Source: Saccharopolyspora shandongensis (lineage in GTDB: Bacteria; Actinomycetota; Actinomycetes; Mycobacteriales; Pseudonocardiaceae). Taken from it: 58,250 nucleotides of DNA. The DNA is taken from assembly GCF_900106995.1 (NCBI RefSeq), contig NZ_FNOK01000043.1:23415-81664 (forward strand). The letters run 5' to 3'. Shown here one piece after another: positions 8,549 through 17,477 of the stretch. Below the pieces are notes generated by a model. It saw nothing but the letters and a program-made list of their open reading frames with translations, did no database searches and was not told the origin of the DNA. How positions within the stretch are numbered: position 1 is the stretch's first letter; each line of letters begins with the position of its first letter. The position numbers and the translations under genes are program-made.

Positions 8549-10138
8549 ATGCCGAGCAGAGGACGGTCGAACGCCGGCCCCAGTCGTCGCGACTTCCTCC
8601 GGTACGTCGCGGTGGGTGCCGGCGCAGTGGGCGCGGGCGCCGTCGTCAGCGGGTGCGCCGGTGGCGCGGTCCGGAAGGCCCCGATCCCGTCCGGGCCGCC
8701 GCAGTACGGCGGACGGCTGCGGGTCGGCATCGTCGGCGGGTCCAGCAAGGACACCCTGGACGCGCACGCCACCGTGACCCACCCGGACCAGGCACGCATC
8801 TTCCAGCTCTACGACACGCTGCTCAGGTTCGACTCCGACTACCAGATCCAGCCGGCGCTGGCCGAGTCCGTCGAGTCCGATCCGCAGGCGCTGACCTGGA
8901 CCATCCGGCTGCGCGAGGGCGTCGAGTTCCACAACGGCAAGACCCTCGCCGCCGAGGACGTGATCCACACCCTCCGCCGGATCGCCGACCCGGCGGACCC
9001 GAAGAACGGCGCCGTGGGGCTGAGCTCGCTGGACCTCAACGCCATGCAGGCGCTGGACCAGCGCACCGTCCGGCTGACGCTGTCCCGCCCGGACGTCACG
9101 CTGCCCGACCAGTTCGCCGAGTACGCCAACGGCATCGTCCCGGTCGGCTACGACCCGAACCGGCCGGTCGGCTGCGGCCCGTTCGCCTACGACTCCTTCG
9201 AGCCCGGCCAGCAGAGCCTGTTCACCAAGAACCGCAACTACTGGCGCGACGGCGAGCCGTACGTGGACGAGGTCGTGATCATCGACTTCCCGGACGACAC
9301 GGCCCGGATCAACGCGCTGCTCGGCGGCCAGGTCGACGCCATCGACCAGGTGCCGCTGGGGCTGCTGCGGGTGCTCGACGCCGACCCGAACCTCCGGCTG
9401 CTGGAATCGCAGACCGGCTCGTGGGTGCCGTTCACCATGCGGGTGGACCGGCCGCCGTTCGACGACGTCCGGGTGCGGCAGGCGTTCCGGCTCGTCGTGG
9501 ACCGCGAGCAGATGATCAAGCAGGTGCTCGGCGGCCACGGCACGATCGGCAACGACATCTACTCACCGGCGGATCCGCTGTACAACTCGGCGTTGCCGCA
9601 ACGCGGCCGCGATGTGGCCAAGGCCCGCCAGCTGCTGCGCGAGGCGGGCCGGGAGAACCTGACCGTGGAGCTGGTGACGTCGCCGGTCGCGGCCGGTGTG
9701 GTGGAGGCCGCTCAGGTGTTCGCCCAGCAGGCCGCCGACGCCGGGATCACCGTCAACATCCGCCGGGTCGATTCCGGCGAGTTCTTCGGCGACATGTACC
9801 TGTCCTGGGACTTCGCGCAGGACTACTGGTTCACCCGGAACTTCCTGGCCCAGGCGGGTTCCGGCAGCCTCCCCGACTCGCCGTACAACGAGACCCACTG
9901 GAACCACCCGGAGTTCAACGATCTGGTGTACCAGGCGCGGGCCACCACCGATCCGGCGCGCCGCAAGGAGCTCGTCGCGCGCGCCCAGCAGATCGAGTGG
10001 GAGAGCGGCGGATACATCGTCTGGGGCTTCCCGAACCAGCTGGACGCGCACAGCGTCCGGGTCGTCGGGCTCGAACCGGACAAGAGCGGCGCACCGTTGA
10101 ACTCCTACGGTTTCCGCCACGCGTGGCTGGCGAAGTGA
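8549..10138 (+). CDS. Peptide/opine-type ABC transporter substrate-binding lipoprotein (Tat-exported)
   Basis: A 529-residue family-5 extracellular solute-binding protein (DppA/OppA type). The N-terminus carries the twin-arginine motif SRRDFLRY followed by a hydrophobic stretch and the lipobox VSGCAG, so it is predicted to be Tat-exported and lipid-anchored. Family segments include LRVGIVGGSSKDTLDAH, ALTWTIRLREGVEFHNGKTLAAEDV and VGCGPFAYDSFEPGQ. ATG at 8549 follows AGGAGG by 9 bases. First gene of a five-gene operon with two permeases, a dual ATPase and a hydrolase. The ligand is probably a peptide; an amino-sugar or opine remains possible. Confidence 0.92.
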   Translation: MPSRGRSNAGPSRRDFLRYVAVGAGAVGAGAVVSGCAGGAVRKAPIPSGPPQYGGRLRVGIVGGSSKDTLDAHATVTHPDQARIFQLYDTLLRFDSDYQIQPALAESVESDPQALTWTIRLREGVEFHNGKTLAAEDVIHTLRRIADPADPKNGAVGLSSLDLNAMQALDQRTVRLTLSRPDVTLPDQFAEYANGIVPVGYDPNRPVGCGPFAYDSFEPGQQSLFTKNRNYWRDGEPYVDEVVIIDFPDDTARINALLGGQVDAIDQVPLGLLRVLDADPNLRLLESQTGSWVPFTMRVDRPPFDDVRVRQAFRLVVDREQMIKQVLGGHGTIGNDIYSPADPLYNSALPQRGRDVAKARQLLREAGRENLTVELVTSPVAAGVVEAAQVFAQQAADAGITVNIRRVDSGEFFGDMYLSWDFAQDYWFTRNFLAQAGSGSLPDSPYNETHWNHPEFNDLVYQARATTDPARRKELVARAQQIEWESGGYIVWGFPNQLDAHSVRVVGLEPDKSGAPLNSYGFRHAWLAK

Positions 10139-10148
10139 GGGCGGACCG

Positions 10149-11102
10149 ATGACTCGAATGCTGGTCAAGCGAATCCTGCTGGGCGTGGTGATCCTGTGGG
10201 CCGTGTCGGTGGTGGTCTTCCTCGCCACCCAGGCACTGCCCGGGGACGCCGCCCGCGCCATCCTCGGCCGCGAGGCGACTCCGGAGCGGCTGGCCGCCCT
10301 GCGCGCGCAGCTGCACCTCGACGAGCCGATGTGGGTGCAGTACTTCTCGTGGCTGGGCAACATCTTCCGGCTCGACCTCGGCACGTCCTACGCCAACGGC
10401 ATGCCGGTGGCCGAGCTGCTGGGCTCGCGGCTGAACAACTCGCTGGCGCTGATGCTGTGCGCCACGGTGATCAGCGTGCCGCTGTCCATCCTGGTCGGCA
10501 CCTACAGCGCGCTGCGCCGCGACAAGGCGTTCGACCACGCGACCTCAGTGGTCAGCCTGGTGCTGGCCTCGTTGCCGGAGTTCGTGGTCGGCATCGTGCT
10601 GGTGCTGGTCTTCTCCACCGGGCTGCTCAACCTGCTGCCCGCGGTGTACGTCATGACCGGCACGGGTTCGGCCTGGAGCGATCCGACGCAGCTGGTGCTG
10701 CCGACGCTGACGATGGTGCTCGCGGTTTCGCCGTACATCGTGCGCATCATGCGGGCGACCATGATCGAGGTGCTCGAGAGCGAGTTCGTGCAGCAGGCCC
10801 GGTTGAAGGGGCTCCCGGAGCGCACCGTGATCCTGCGGCACGCGCTGCCGAACTCGATCGGCCCGGTGGCGCAGGTGATCGCGCTGCAGCTGGCGTGGCT
10901 GGCCGGTGGCGTGGTCATCGTCGAGTTCCTATTCCGCTTCCCCGGTATCGGGTTCGCGCTGGTGGACGCGGTGAACAACCGCGACCTGCCGGTGGTGCAG
11001 ACGCTGACCCTGGCCATCGCCGCCGTGTACATCGTCGTGAACCTGCTGGCCGATGTGGTGAGTCTGGCCGCCAATCCGAAGGTGAGGTCCGCCGCGCGAT
11101 GA
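10149..11102 (+). CDS. Peptide ABC transporter permease (DppB type)
   Basis: A 317-residue inner-membrane permease with six predicted membrane segments; the first begins ILLGVVILWAVSVVVFLATQ. It has the usual DppB periplasmic segment LPGDAARAILGREATPERLAAL and the ATPase-contacting EAA-type loop VLESEFVQQARLKGLPERTVILRHALPNS at about residues 210-238. It follows the binding-protein gene by 10 bases, and its TGA overlaps the ATG of the second permease. It forms the translocation channel with that second permease. Confidence 0.93.
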   Translation: MTRMLVKRILLGVVILWAVSVVVFLATQALPGDAARAILGREATPERLAALRAQLHLDEPMWVQYFSWLGNIFRLDLGTSYANGMPVAELLGSRLNNSLALMLCATVISVPLSILVGTYSALRRDKAFDHATSVVSLVLASLPEFVVGIVLVLVFSTGLLNLLPAVYVMTGTGSAWSDPTQLVLPTLTMVLAVSPYIVRIMRATMIEVLESEFVQQARLKGLPERTVILRHALPNSIGPVAQVIALQLAWLAGGVVIVEFLFRFPGIGFALVDAVNNRDLPVVQTLTLAIAAVYIVVNLLADVVSLAANPKVRSAAR

Positions 11103-12001
11103 CCACGACTGCGCAGACCGAGGAAACCCGAGCGACTCCCGCCCCGCCCGTGCCGCGCGCGGTCGGCGTGTGGCGAGCGGCGCTGCGCCTGCCGCGCGCC
11201 AAGATCGGCTTGACGCTGTCGATCCTGGTGGTGCTGACCGCGATCGTCGGGCCGCTGCTCGCGCCGCACGGTGCCACCGAGTTCGTGGACACGCCGTTCT
11301 CCGATCCGACGGCGAGCTCGTGGTTCGGCACCGACAACCTGGGCCGCGACGTGCTCACCCGGTTCCTCCACGGTGGACAGACGCTGGCGGTGCTGGCGGT
11401 GCTGGCCACGCTGCTCGGCGTCGGGCTCGGCTCGCTGCTGGGCATGTACGCCGGCTACCGGCGCGGCTGGCTGGACGAGGTGCTGATGCGCTTCGGCGAC
11501 ATCGCGCTGGCCTTCCCGCAGGTGGTGCTGGCGCTGCTGTTCGTCAGCGTCGTCGGCCCGGAGCTGTGGTTGCTGGTGCTGGTCGTCGGCGGCAGCCACC
11601 TGCCGCGGGTGATGCGCGTGGTGCGGGCGGCGACGCTTTCGGTCGCCGAGCGCGACTTCGTCAAGTCGGCGGAGGCGATCGGGCTGTCCCGGGTTCGCAT
11701 CCTGCTCGGCGAGATCCTGCCGAACGTCACCGGCACCGTGCTGGTGGAGCTCGGGCTGCGGCTGAACTACTCGATCGGCCTGGTCGCCGGGCTGAGCTTC
11801 CTCGGCCTGGGACTGCAACCGCCGACGGCCGACTGGGGCCTGATGATCAACGAGAACCGGATCGCGCTGACGGTGCAGCCGTGGGCGGTGGCGCTGCCGG
11901 TGATCGCCATCGCGGTGCTGACGATCGGCACCAACCTGGTGGCGGACGGCCTGGCGCGCTCGGTCGCGGGCGTCGACCGGGGAATCGAGAAGGCCCGCTG
12001 A
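11099..12001 (+). CDS. Peptide ABC transporter permease (DppC type)
   Basis: A 300-residue permease with a cytoplasmic N-terminus, first membrane helix IGLTLSILVVLTAIVGPLLA, the DppC signature WFGTDNLGRDVLTRFLHGGQTL, and the EAA loop SVAERDFVKSAEAIGLSRVRILLGEILPN. ATG at 11099 overlaps the stop of the first permease (ATGA). Its own stop overlaps the start of a 38-codon frame (TGATG), which links it to the ATPase gene. Confidence 0.93.
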   Translation: MTTTAQTEETRATPAPPVPRAVGVWRAALRLPRAKIGLTLSILVVLTAIVGPLLAPHGATEFVDTPFSDPTASSWFGTDNLGRDVLTRFLHGGQTLAVLAVLATLLGVGLGSLLGMYAGYRRGWLDEVLMRFGDIALAFPQVVLALLFVSVVGPELWLLVLVVGGSHLPRVMRVVRAATLSVAERDFVKSAEAIGLSRVRILLGEILPNVTGTVLVELGLRLNYSIGLVAGLSFLGLGLQPPTADWGLMINENRIALTVQPWAVALPVIAIAVLTIGTNLVADGLARSVAGVDRGIEKAR

Positions 12002-12117
12002 TGCCACCGCAGACCAGTGATCCGAAATTTCCATTGAAATCGAAGGTCCAATTTCCCTTGAAGTTGCGGGAGATCCCGGACCTCGACCTGCCGATGACCC
12101 GTTGGGGGTGCCGATGA
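12001..12117 (+). CDS. Possible small coupling ORF between permease and ATPase genes
   Basis: A 38-codon frame starting at ATG 12001 (overlapping the permease stop as TGATG) and ending in a TGA at 12115-12117 that overlaps the ATPase ATG at 12114 (ATGA). It reads through a low-GC patch with the similar segments KFPLKSK and QFPLKLR. I recognise no family. It may be a real small protein, a translational coupling bridge over an otherwise untranslated 112-base gap, or chance. Confidence 0.35.
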   Translation: MPPQTSDPKFPLKSKVQFPLKLREIPDLDLPMTRWGCR

Positions 12118-13883
12118 CCGCCGCTGCTCTGGACGCCGCCGGACTGGAGATCCGGGGTGTGCCCTCGGAAGCCGCCATCGTCGCCGACGTCACCTTCACC
12201 CTGGCGCCGGGCGAGATCCTCGGCCTGATCGGTGAATCCGGTTCCGGGAAGACCACGCTCGGCCTGGCGATGCTGCGCTACTGCAAGCGCGGCACCCGAA
12301 TCGCCAACGGCCGCATCCGCCTCGGCGACACCGACCTCACCGCGCTGCCGCCGAAGCGAGCGGCCGCGCTGCGCGGCCGCCGGGTCGCGTACATCCCGCA
12401 GTCGCCGGGCTCGGCGCTGAACCCCGCGCTGCGCCTGCACACGCAGCTCGCGGAGGGCGTGCACGACGTCTCTGGCGAGGCGGCGAAGCGCCGGATCAAG
12501 CAGGTGCTGACCGAGGTCGCGCTGCCCGATGACGACGAGTTCCTGAGCCGCTACCCGCACCAGCTCTCCGGCGGTCAGCAGCAGCGCATCGCGATCGCGA
12601 TGGCCTTCGTCGGCCGCCCGGAGGTCGTGGTGCTGGACGAGCCGACCACGGGCCTGGACGTGACCACCCAGAAGCGGGTGCTGACCACGATCCGCGAGAT
12701 GTGCGAGCGGCACGGGACGGCGGGCGTGTACATCTCGCACGACATGGCGGTGGTCGCCGAGCTGGCCGATCGCATCGCGGTGATGTACTCGGGCCGGATC
12801 GTGGAGACCGGCGCGACGGCCGAGGTGCTGAACGAGCCGCGCCACCACTACACGGCGGGCCTGGTGCTCGCGGTGCCGGACCTGGACGGCGAGCGGGCGA
12901 TGCAGGCCATCGACGGCCAGGCGCCGTCGCCGCTGAACCGCCCGGGCGGCTGCGCGTTCGCGCCGCGCTGCGCCGCCGCGACCGACGAGTGCCGCGCCGA
13001 GGTTCCGCCGGTGCAGGAGGTCTCCCCCGGACACGAAATCCGCTGCCTGCAGCCGCGTTCCGGGCGTCTCATGGCGCCGGCTCGCAAGTCGGAATCCGTC
13101 CCGGCCGAGGCGGAACCGGTTCTCGAGGTCCGCAACATCCGGGCCTGGTACACCGATTCCCCGGTGTTGCAAGACGTTTCGCTGAGCGTGTCGCCGGGTT
13201 CCTGCCTCGCGCTGCTGGGTGAGTCGGGCAGCGGCAAGACCACGCTCTCGCGCTGCCTGGCCGGCCTGCACCCGAAGCACGAAGGTTCGGTGCTGCTGCA
13301 GGGCAAGGAGCTGGCGGCCGGCAGCGGCAAGCGCACCCGCGAGCAGCGACGACAGGTGCAGTACGTGTTCCAGAACCCGTACGAGTCGCTGAACCCGCGA
13401 CGCCGGGTTCGCGACCTGGTGGCGCAGCCGATCTCGGTGCTCGGCGGGGATTCCGGCGGCAAGAGCACGTCGGAGCGGGTCATCGAGGCGCTGGAGCTCG
13501 CCGCGCTGCGGCCGGACATCGCCGAGCGCTACCCCGACCAGCTCAGCGGCGGCGAGCGGCAGCGGGTGGCGATCGCCCGTGCCCTGGTCACCCGGCCCGA
13601 GGTGCTGATCTGCGACGAGATCACCTCCGCGCTGGACGTCTCGGTGCAGTCGGCGATCGTCGACCTGCTCCGGGACCTGCGGGAGAAGATGGGGCTGGCG
13701 CTGGTGTTCGTCACGCACAACATCGCGCTGGTGCGCAACATCGCGCAGCGGGTCGCGATCCTGCAGGACGGGCGCATCGTCGAGCAGGCGCCGGCGGAGG
13801 AGCTGTTCACCGCGCCGCAGCACGACTACACCCGGTCGCTGCTGAGCGACGCGCCCAACTTCCAGCTGGAGGCGAAGAACTGA
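12114..13883 (+). CDS. Dual ATP-binding subunit of the peptide ABC transporter (DppD-DppF fusion)
   Basis: A 589-residue protein with two complete ABC modules. Module 1 has Walker A GESGSGKTT, signature LSGGQQQRIAIAMAF and Walker B VVVLDEPTTGLD, followed by the oligopeptide-transporter C-terminal domain with the Cys-containing CAFAPRCAAATDEC and IRCLQP, which may bind an Fe-S cluster in this family. Module 2 has GESGSGKTT, LSGGERQRVAIARAL and LICDEITSALD. In Walker B of module 2, ICDE replaces the usual LLDE. It energises the two permeases upstream. ATG at 12114 is chosen; GTG at 12108 is possible. Confidence 0.93.
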   Translation: MTAAALDAAGLEIRGVPSEAAIVADVTFTLAPGEILGLIGESGSGKTTLGLAMLRYCKRGTRIANGRIRLGDTDLTALPPKRAAALRGRRVAYIPQSPGSALNPALRLHTQLAEGVHDVSGEAAKRRIKQVLTEVALPDDDEFLSRYPHQLSGGQQQRIAIAMAFVGRPEVVVLDEPTTGLDVTTQKRVLTTIREMCERHGTAGVYISHDMAVVAELADRIAVMYSGRIVETGATAEVLNEPRHHYTAGLVLAVPDLDGERAMQAIDGQAPSPLNRPGGCAFAPRCAAATDECRAEVPPVQEVSPGHEIRCLQPRSGRLMAPARKSESVPAEAEPVLEVRNIRAWYTDSPVLQDVSLSVSPGSCLALLGESGSGKTTLSRCLAGLHPKHEGSVLLQGKELAAGSGKRTREQRRQVQYVFQNPYESLNPRRRVRDLVAQPISVLGGDSGGKSTSERVIEALELAALRPDIAERYPDQLSGGERQRVAIARALVTRPEVLICDEITSALDVSVQSAIVDLLRDLREKMGLALVFVTHNIALVRNIAQRVAILQDGRIVEQAPAEELFTAPQHDYTRSLLSDAPNFQLEAKN

Positions 13884-14992
13884 TGTCCGTGGCAGCGGGT
13901 TTCGAGCGGGTTGCCGAGGAGTTCGCCGAGGTGGTGGCGGCCGATGCGGCGGGCGCGGCGTTCGCCGTCTTCCGCGGCGGCGAGCAGATCCTCGATCTGC
14001 AGGCCGGGCACCGCGACCAGGCGGCCACCGAGCCGATGACGACCGACACCCTGATGCCGGTGTTCTCCGGCACCAAGGGCATCGTCGCCACCGGCGTCGC
14101 CCTGATGGTCGACGGCGGCGCGCTCGACCCGGACGCGCCGGTGGTCCGGTACTGGCCGGAGTTCGGCGCGGCGGGCAAGCAGGACGTCCTGGTCCGGCAG
14201 CTGCTCTCGCACTCGGCGGGGTTGCCGTACCCGGCGAAGCCGGTCACCCGCGAGGCGGCGATGGACAACCGGGCGATGGCCGAGCTGCTGGCCGCGCAGG
14301 CTCCACTGTGGCCGGTCGGGACGACCACCGCCTACCACGCGCTGACCTTCGGCTGGCTGGCGGCGGAGCTGATCCGGCGGGTCGACGGGCGGGAGGTCGG
14401 CGAGTACCTGCGCGCCGAGGTCGCGGAGCGGGTTCCGGCCGACTTCTGGCTGGGGCTGCCCGAGTCCGAGTGGCCGCGCGCCGGGCGGCGCTGGCGGGCG
14501 GCCGACTACCAGGTGGCGAACCGGCTGAACACGCCGGAGGCCCTGGCCTACCGCGACAAGGTCTACGGGAATCCGCCCACGCTGTTGGGCGACGACGCGC
14601 CCTGGAACACCCCGGCGTGGTGGGTCGGCGGCAGCCCGGGCGGCGGCGCGATGGCGTCCGCTCGCGGCATGGCCGCGGTGTACTCGGCGCTGGTGACCGG
14701 CGAGCTCGTCGGCGACCGGACGCTCGACCGGATCCGCCGGGAGGAGAGCCGGGGCACCGACCCGGGCACCGGCCGGCCGCTGGCCTTCGGCCTGGGCTAC
14801 GAGCTGCAGGACTCGATCGAGACCTACGGCCCGGAGGCCACCGGGTTCGGCCACAGCGGGGCGGGCGGTTCGCTGTTCGGCTGCTGGCCGCGGCTGGGCG
14901 TGGCGTTCGCCTTCAGCCCGTGCCTGATGCGAACGGAAGGCTTCGACAACCGTTCGCACCGCCTCCTGACCGCGCTGCACTCCTGCCTGTAG
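13883..14992 (+). CDS. Serine beta-lactamase-fold hydrolase (family VIII esterase / D-aminopeptidase-like)
   Basis: A 369-residue beta-lactamase/PBP-fold enzyme. The nucleophile motif SxxK is SGTK at residues 62-65. The catalytic tyrosine lies in TTAYHALTFGWLA, and the third motif is replaced by GHSGAGGS. No signal peptide is seen, so it is probably cytoplasmic. Its ATG overlaps the TGA of the dual ATPase gene (TGATG), which makes it part of the peptide import operon; an intracellular peptidase, amidase or esterase acting on the imported substrate is the natural inference. True beta-lactamase activity is unlikely. Confidence 0.88.
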   Translation: MSVAAGFERVAEEFAEVVAADAAGAAFAVFRGGEQILDLQAGHRDQAATEPMTTDTLMPVFSGTKGIVATGVALMVDGGALDPDAPVVRYWPEFGAAGKQDVLVRQLLSHSAGLPYPAKPVTREAAMDNRAMAELLAAQAPLWPVGTTTAYHALTFGWLAAELIRRVDGREVGEYLRAEVAERVPADFWLGLPESEWPRAGRRWRAADYQVANRLNTPEALAYRDKVYGNPPTLLGDDAPWNTPAWWVGGSPGGGAMASARGMAAVYSALVTGELVGDRTLDRIRREESRGTDPGTGRPLAFGLGYELQDSIETYGPEATGFGHSGAGGSLFGCWPRLGVAFAFSPCLMRTEGFDNRSHRLLTALHSCL

Positions 14993-15092
14993 GGGCAGCA
15001 GGCGGCATCGCCACTTTCGAGGACAGTTCCGCAGCAGCCGTTCCCACAGCTCGACCGGCTAAATCGGTTGGCCGGGCCGATACGCTCGGGGC

Positions 15093-15506
15093 ATGGAGTT
15101 CGAGGTGGACGATTCACGGGCCAGGGTCGATCGCGACGCGGTGTGGGAATTCCTTTCCACTCAGGCGTATTGGGGCCAGTGGCGCAAGCGGGAGGATCTC
15201 GACAAGCAGATCGACCTGGCCTGGCGCGTCGTCGGCGCCTACCGGAAGCCGGACGGCGGCCTGATCGGTTTCGCACGAGCGTTCTCCGACGGGGTGGGCA
15301 TGGCGTACCTGGCCGACGTGTTCGTCCTCCCGGAGGCGCGCGGTCACGGCATCGGCAAGGCCCTGGTGCAGGGCATGATCGAGGACGGCCCGGGCCGCGA
15401 CTTCCGCTGGATGCTGCACACCGACGACGCGCACGGCCTCTACCGCGGCTACGGCTTCACCGATCCGGACAGCACCTACTTGGAGCGTCCGCGACGCGTC
15501 CCGTGA
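15093..15506 (+). CDS. GNAT family N-acetyltransferase
   Basis: A 137-residue acyl-CoA N-acyltransferase. Motif A, VFVLPEARGHGIGKALVQGM, contains the acetyl-CoA-binding R-G-H-G-I-G turn, and the C-terminal DAHGLYRGYGFTDP matches motif B. Such proteins acetylate small amines or protein N-termini; the substrate is unknown. It is separated by about 100 bases from the upstream hydrolase gene and followed 46 bases later by the pterin dehydratase gene. Confidence 0.9.
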   Translation: MEFEVDDSRARVDRDAVWEFLSTQAYWGQWRKREDLDKQIDLAWRVVGAYRKPDGGLIGFARAFSDGVGMAYLADVFVLPEARGHGIGKALVQGMIEDGPGRDFRWMLHTDDAHGLYRGYGFTDPDSTYLERPRRVP

Positions 15507-15552
15507 GCGGCGCCGGGTGGAGGTCGGCGCGCCGAACCTCCACCATGTCGGT

Positions 15553-15849
15553 ATGACGGAACTGCTCACCGATAACCAGGTCTCCGAAGCGCTCCAGCAC
15601 CTGCCGGAGTGGACCCAGTCCGGCGTCAAGCTGACCCGCACCGTCGAGTTCGGCAACTTCCCGCAGGCGATCCAGGCGGTGAACCGGATCGCCGAGATCG
15701 CCGAGAGCGAGAACCACCACCCGGACATGGACATCCGCTGGCGCACCGTGACGTTCTACTGCACCACGCACTCGAAGGGCGGCATCACGGCCAACGACAC
15801 CTCACTCGCCCAGGAGATCGACAACGTCGTGGAGCAGCTCAGGTCCTGA
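15553..15849 (+). CDS. 4a-hydroxytetrahydrobiopterin (pterin-4a-carbinolamine) dehydratase
   Basis: A 98-residue PCD/DCoH-family protein. It dehydrates 4a-hydroxy-tetrahydropterin after pterin-dependent hydroxylation. The conserved core is visible as AESENHHPDMDIRWRTVTF, with the two histidines of the active site, followed by THSKGGITANDTSLAQEID. No pterin-dependent hydroxylase gene is in this window, so its partner is elsewhere or its role differs. ATG at 15553 was chosen because the conserved PCD start (MTELLTDNQVSEAL) begins there. Confidence 0.92.
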   Translation: MTELLTDNQVSEALQHLPEWTQSGVKLTRTVEFGNFPQAIQAVNRIAEIAESENHHPDMDIRWRTVTFYCTTHSKGGITANDTSLAQEIDNVVEQLRS

Positions 15850-15854
15850 GCGGC

Positions 15855-16814
15855 TCAGCCGAGCTCCTCGGCGAGGTCGGCAGCCTCGAAGGCGCATCCC
15901 CAGGACAGCGTGACGCCGCAGCCGCCGTGGCCGTAGTTGTGGATGATCCGCGCGCCTTCGTAGTGCTCGACCTCGACCCGCACCGATTCCCGGCCGGGCC
16001 GCAGCCCGACCAGTTCCGCGAGCACTTCGGCGTCGGCCAGCCGCGGCTCCACCTCGGCGCACCGGCGCCGGATGCCCTCGCTGTCCTTGCGGCGGGGCGT
16101 GCGGCTCCAGTCCTGCTCGGCCGCGACGCCGCCGAGCACGACGCGGTCGCCGTGCGGCATGTACGAGGTGAACTCGCCGGAGTCGCTGAGCTCGATGAAG
16201 TACTCGTCGATCCCCGGGTTGCGCACCACCACGTGCTGGCCGCGCACCGGGTGGACGCCGGGGTCGCCGACGAGTTCCCGCGCGCCGACGCCGGTGCAGT
16301 TGACCACCGTCGCGGATTCGGCGACCGCCTCGGCCAGCGTCGGCACGGGGCTGAGCCGCAGGTCACCGCCGGCGTCGCGGAACCGGGCGACCAGGTGGTC
16401 GAGGTAGCGCGGCATATCGATCAGCGGCACGGTCGCGCGGTAGCCGCTGACGAACCCGTCCGGCAGTTCCTCGGGTGTGCAGCGGCGCAGGTCGGGGATC
16501 AGCCGCACCTCGGGCGGGACCGAGTCGCCGAGGTCGAACCGCGCCGCCATCCGTCCGGCGGTCAGGTGCACGCCGGAGTCCTCATCGCGGGCGAGCGCGG
16601 TGAACTCGGCGTGGGACCGGGTCACCCAGTACAACACCCGGTCGGCGGGCCGCAGCATCGCCGGGCCCCACATCGCGCCCGCGACCGCGGAAGTGGTGTC
16701 CTGCGGCCGGTCGGCGGTGCGGATGCGCACGCGCCGGCCCGCCTCGGCGAGGACGACCCCGGTGGTCAAGCCCTGCACGCCCGCGCCGATCACCAGCACC
16801 GGATCTGCGGTCAT
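15855..16814 (-). CDS. D-amino-acid oxidase (FAD-dependent)
   Basis: A 319-residue FAD enzyme of the DAO family, oxidising D-amino acids to 2-oxo acids with H2O2 release. It has the N-terminal dinucleotide fold VLVIGAGVQGLTTGVVLAEAG, the DAAO segment VNCTGVGARELVGD followed by HPVRGQHV, and the C-terminal signature HNYGHGGCGVTLSWG. Length matches bacterial DAAO. ATG at 16812-16814 is chosen; the open frame extends upstream but without family features. It converges on the pterin dehydratase gene with only 5 bases between stops. Confidence 0.9.
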   Translation of the reverse strand: MTADPVLVIGAGVQGLTTGVVLAEAGRRVRIRTADRPQDTTSAVAGAMWGPAMLRPADRVLYWVTRSHAEFTALARDEDSGVHLTAGRMAARFDLGDSVPPEVRLIPDLRRCTPEELPDGFVSGYRATVPLIDMPRYLDHLVARFRDAGGDLRLSPVPTLAEAVAESATVVNCTGVGARELVGDPGVHPVRGQHVVVRNPGIDEYFIELSDSGEFTSYMPHGDRVVLGGVAAEQDWSRTPRRKDSEGIRRRCAEVEPRLADAEVLAELVGLRPGRESVRVEVEHYEGARIIHNYGHGGCGVTLSWGCAFEAADLAEELG

Positions 16815-17036
16815 CTTCGACACGCTAGCAGTCAACCGGCGAACTCGACGGCCTCGAACGCGCCCCTCGGCAGGCGGAGCACGACCGAGCCGCAAAGGTC
16901 CAGCCGCTCGAACCGGCCTCGCTCCACAGAGGACTGCCTGAGACCTGGCCACTGGTGCGGCGATCCCGTTGGCCGGTCGGCGCCGGCCGCGCCGACTCAC
17001 CGGCGAAGCCAGGTTCGCGCTGGTCAACGGGGCTGT

Positions 17037-17432
17037 TCAGCGGTGGTCGTAGGCGGTGCGGGCCACGTGGATCTCGTCGATGTGGGATTCCGCCCAGGCC
17101 TTGGCCGCCTGCACCACCGGCAGCAGGCTCTCCCCCAGTCCCGTGAGCGCGTAGTCGACGCGAACCGGGACAGAGGGAGTCACGGCACGGGACACGAGTC
17201 CGTCCCGTTCGAGGTTTCGCAGGGTCTGGGTGAGCATCTTCTGGCTGACACCGGCGATCACGCGCGACAGATCGCTGTAGCGCTGCGGGCCGCCCGCGAG
17301 CGCGTTGAGCACGAGGCTCACCCACTTGTCGCTGATGCGGTCGAGCAACTGCCGGGCCGGGCACTCGGCGAGGTACGCGTCGTACGCGATTCGGGCTTCT
17401 TCGCGCCGCTGCGCGGCGGTCTGCGTGGCCAC
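17037..17432 (-). CDS. HxlR-family transcriptional regulator
   Basis: A 131-residue winged-helix regulator of the HxlR (DUF24) family: one conserved cysteine in AYLAECPARQLLDRISDKWVSLVLNAL, the helix-turn-helix RYSDLSRVIAGVSQKMLTQTLRNLERDGLV, and a beta wing. A lone N-terminal Cys in this family often senses quinones or oxidants. GTG at 17430-17432 is chosen because GGGAG lies just upstream; a longer frame reaches 17513. It diverges from an NADPH:quinone-type oxidoreductase gene, with a perfect palindrome between. The 222-base gap 16815-17036 holds no gene I can support. Confidence 0.88.
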   Translation of the reverse strand: MATQTAAQRREEARIAYDAYLAECPARQLLDRISDKWVSLVLNALAGGPQRYSDLSRVIAGVSQKMLTQTLRNLERDGLVSRAVTPSVPVRVDYALTGLGESLLPVVQAAKAWAESHIDEIHVARTAYDHR

Positions 17433-17463
17433 AGCACTCCCGTCTGCGTGCGCTACGCACCTT

Positions 17464-17477
17464 GAAGTGCGCACTTC
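17464..17477. promoter_or_regulatory. Perfect palindrome, likely HxlR operator
   Basis: GAAGTGCGCACTTC is a perfect 14-bp palindrome located 32 bases before the hxlR GTG and 61 bases before the oxidoreductase ATG. Its place in the shared promoter gap suggests that the regulator binds here and controls both genes. Confidence 0.6.

Noticed and set aside
16825..16940. Minus-strand segment readable as RFERLDLCGSVVLRLPRGAF ending at 16832
   Set aside because: It looks protein-like but is only about 30-45 codons, has no clear ribosome site and matches no family I recognise, so it was not called as a gene or pseudogene.
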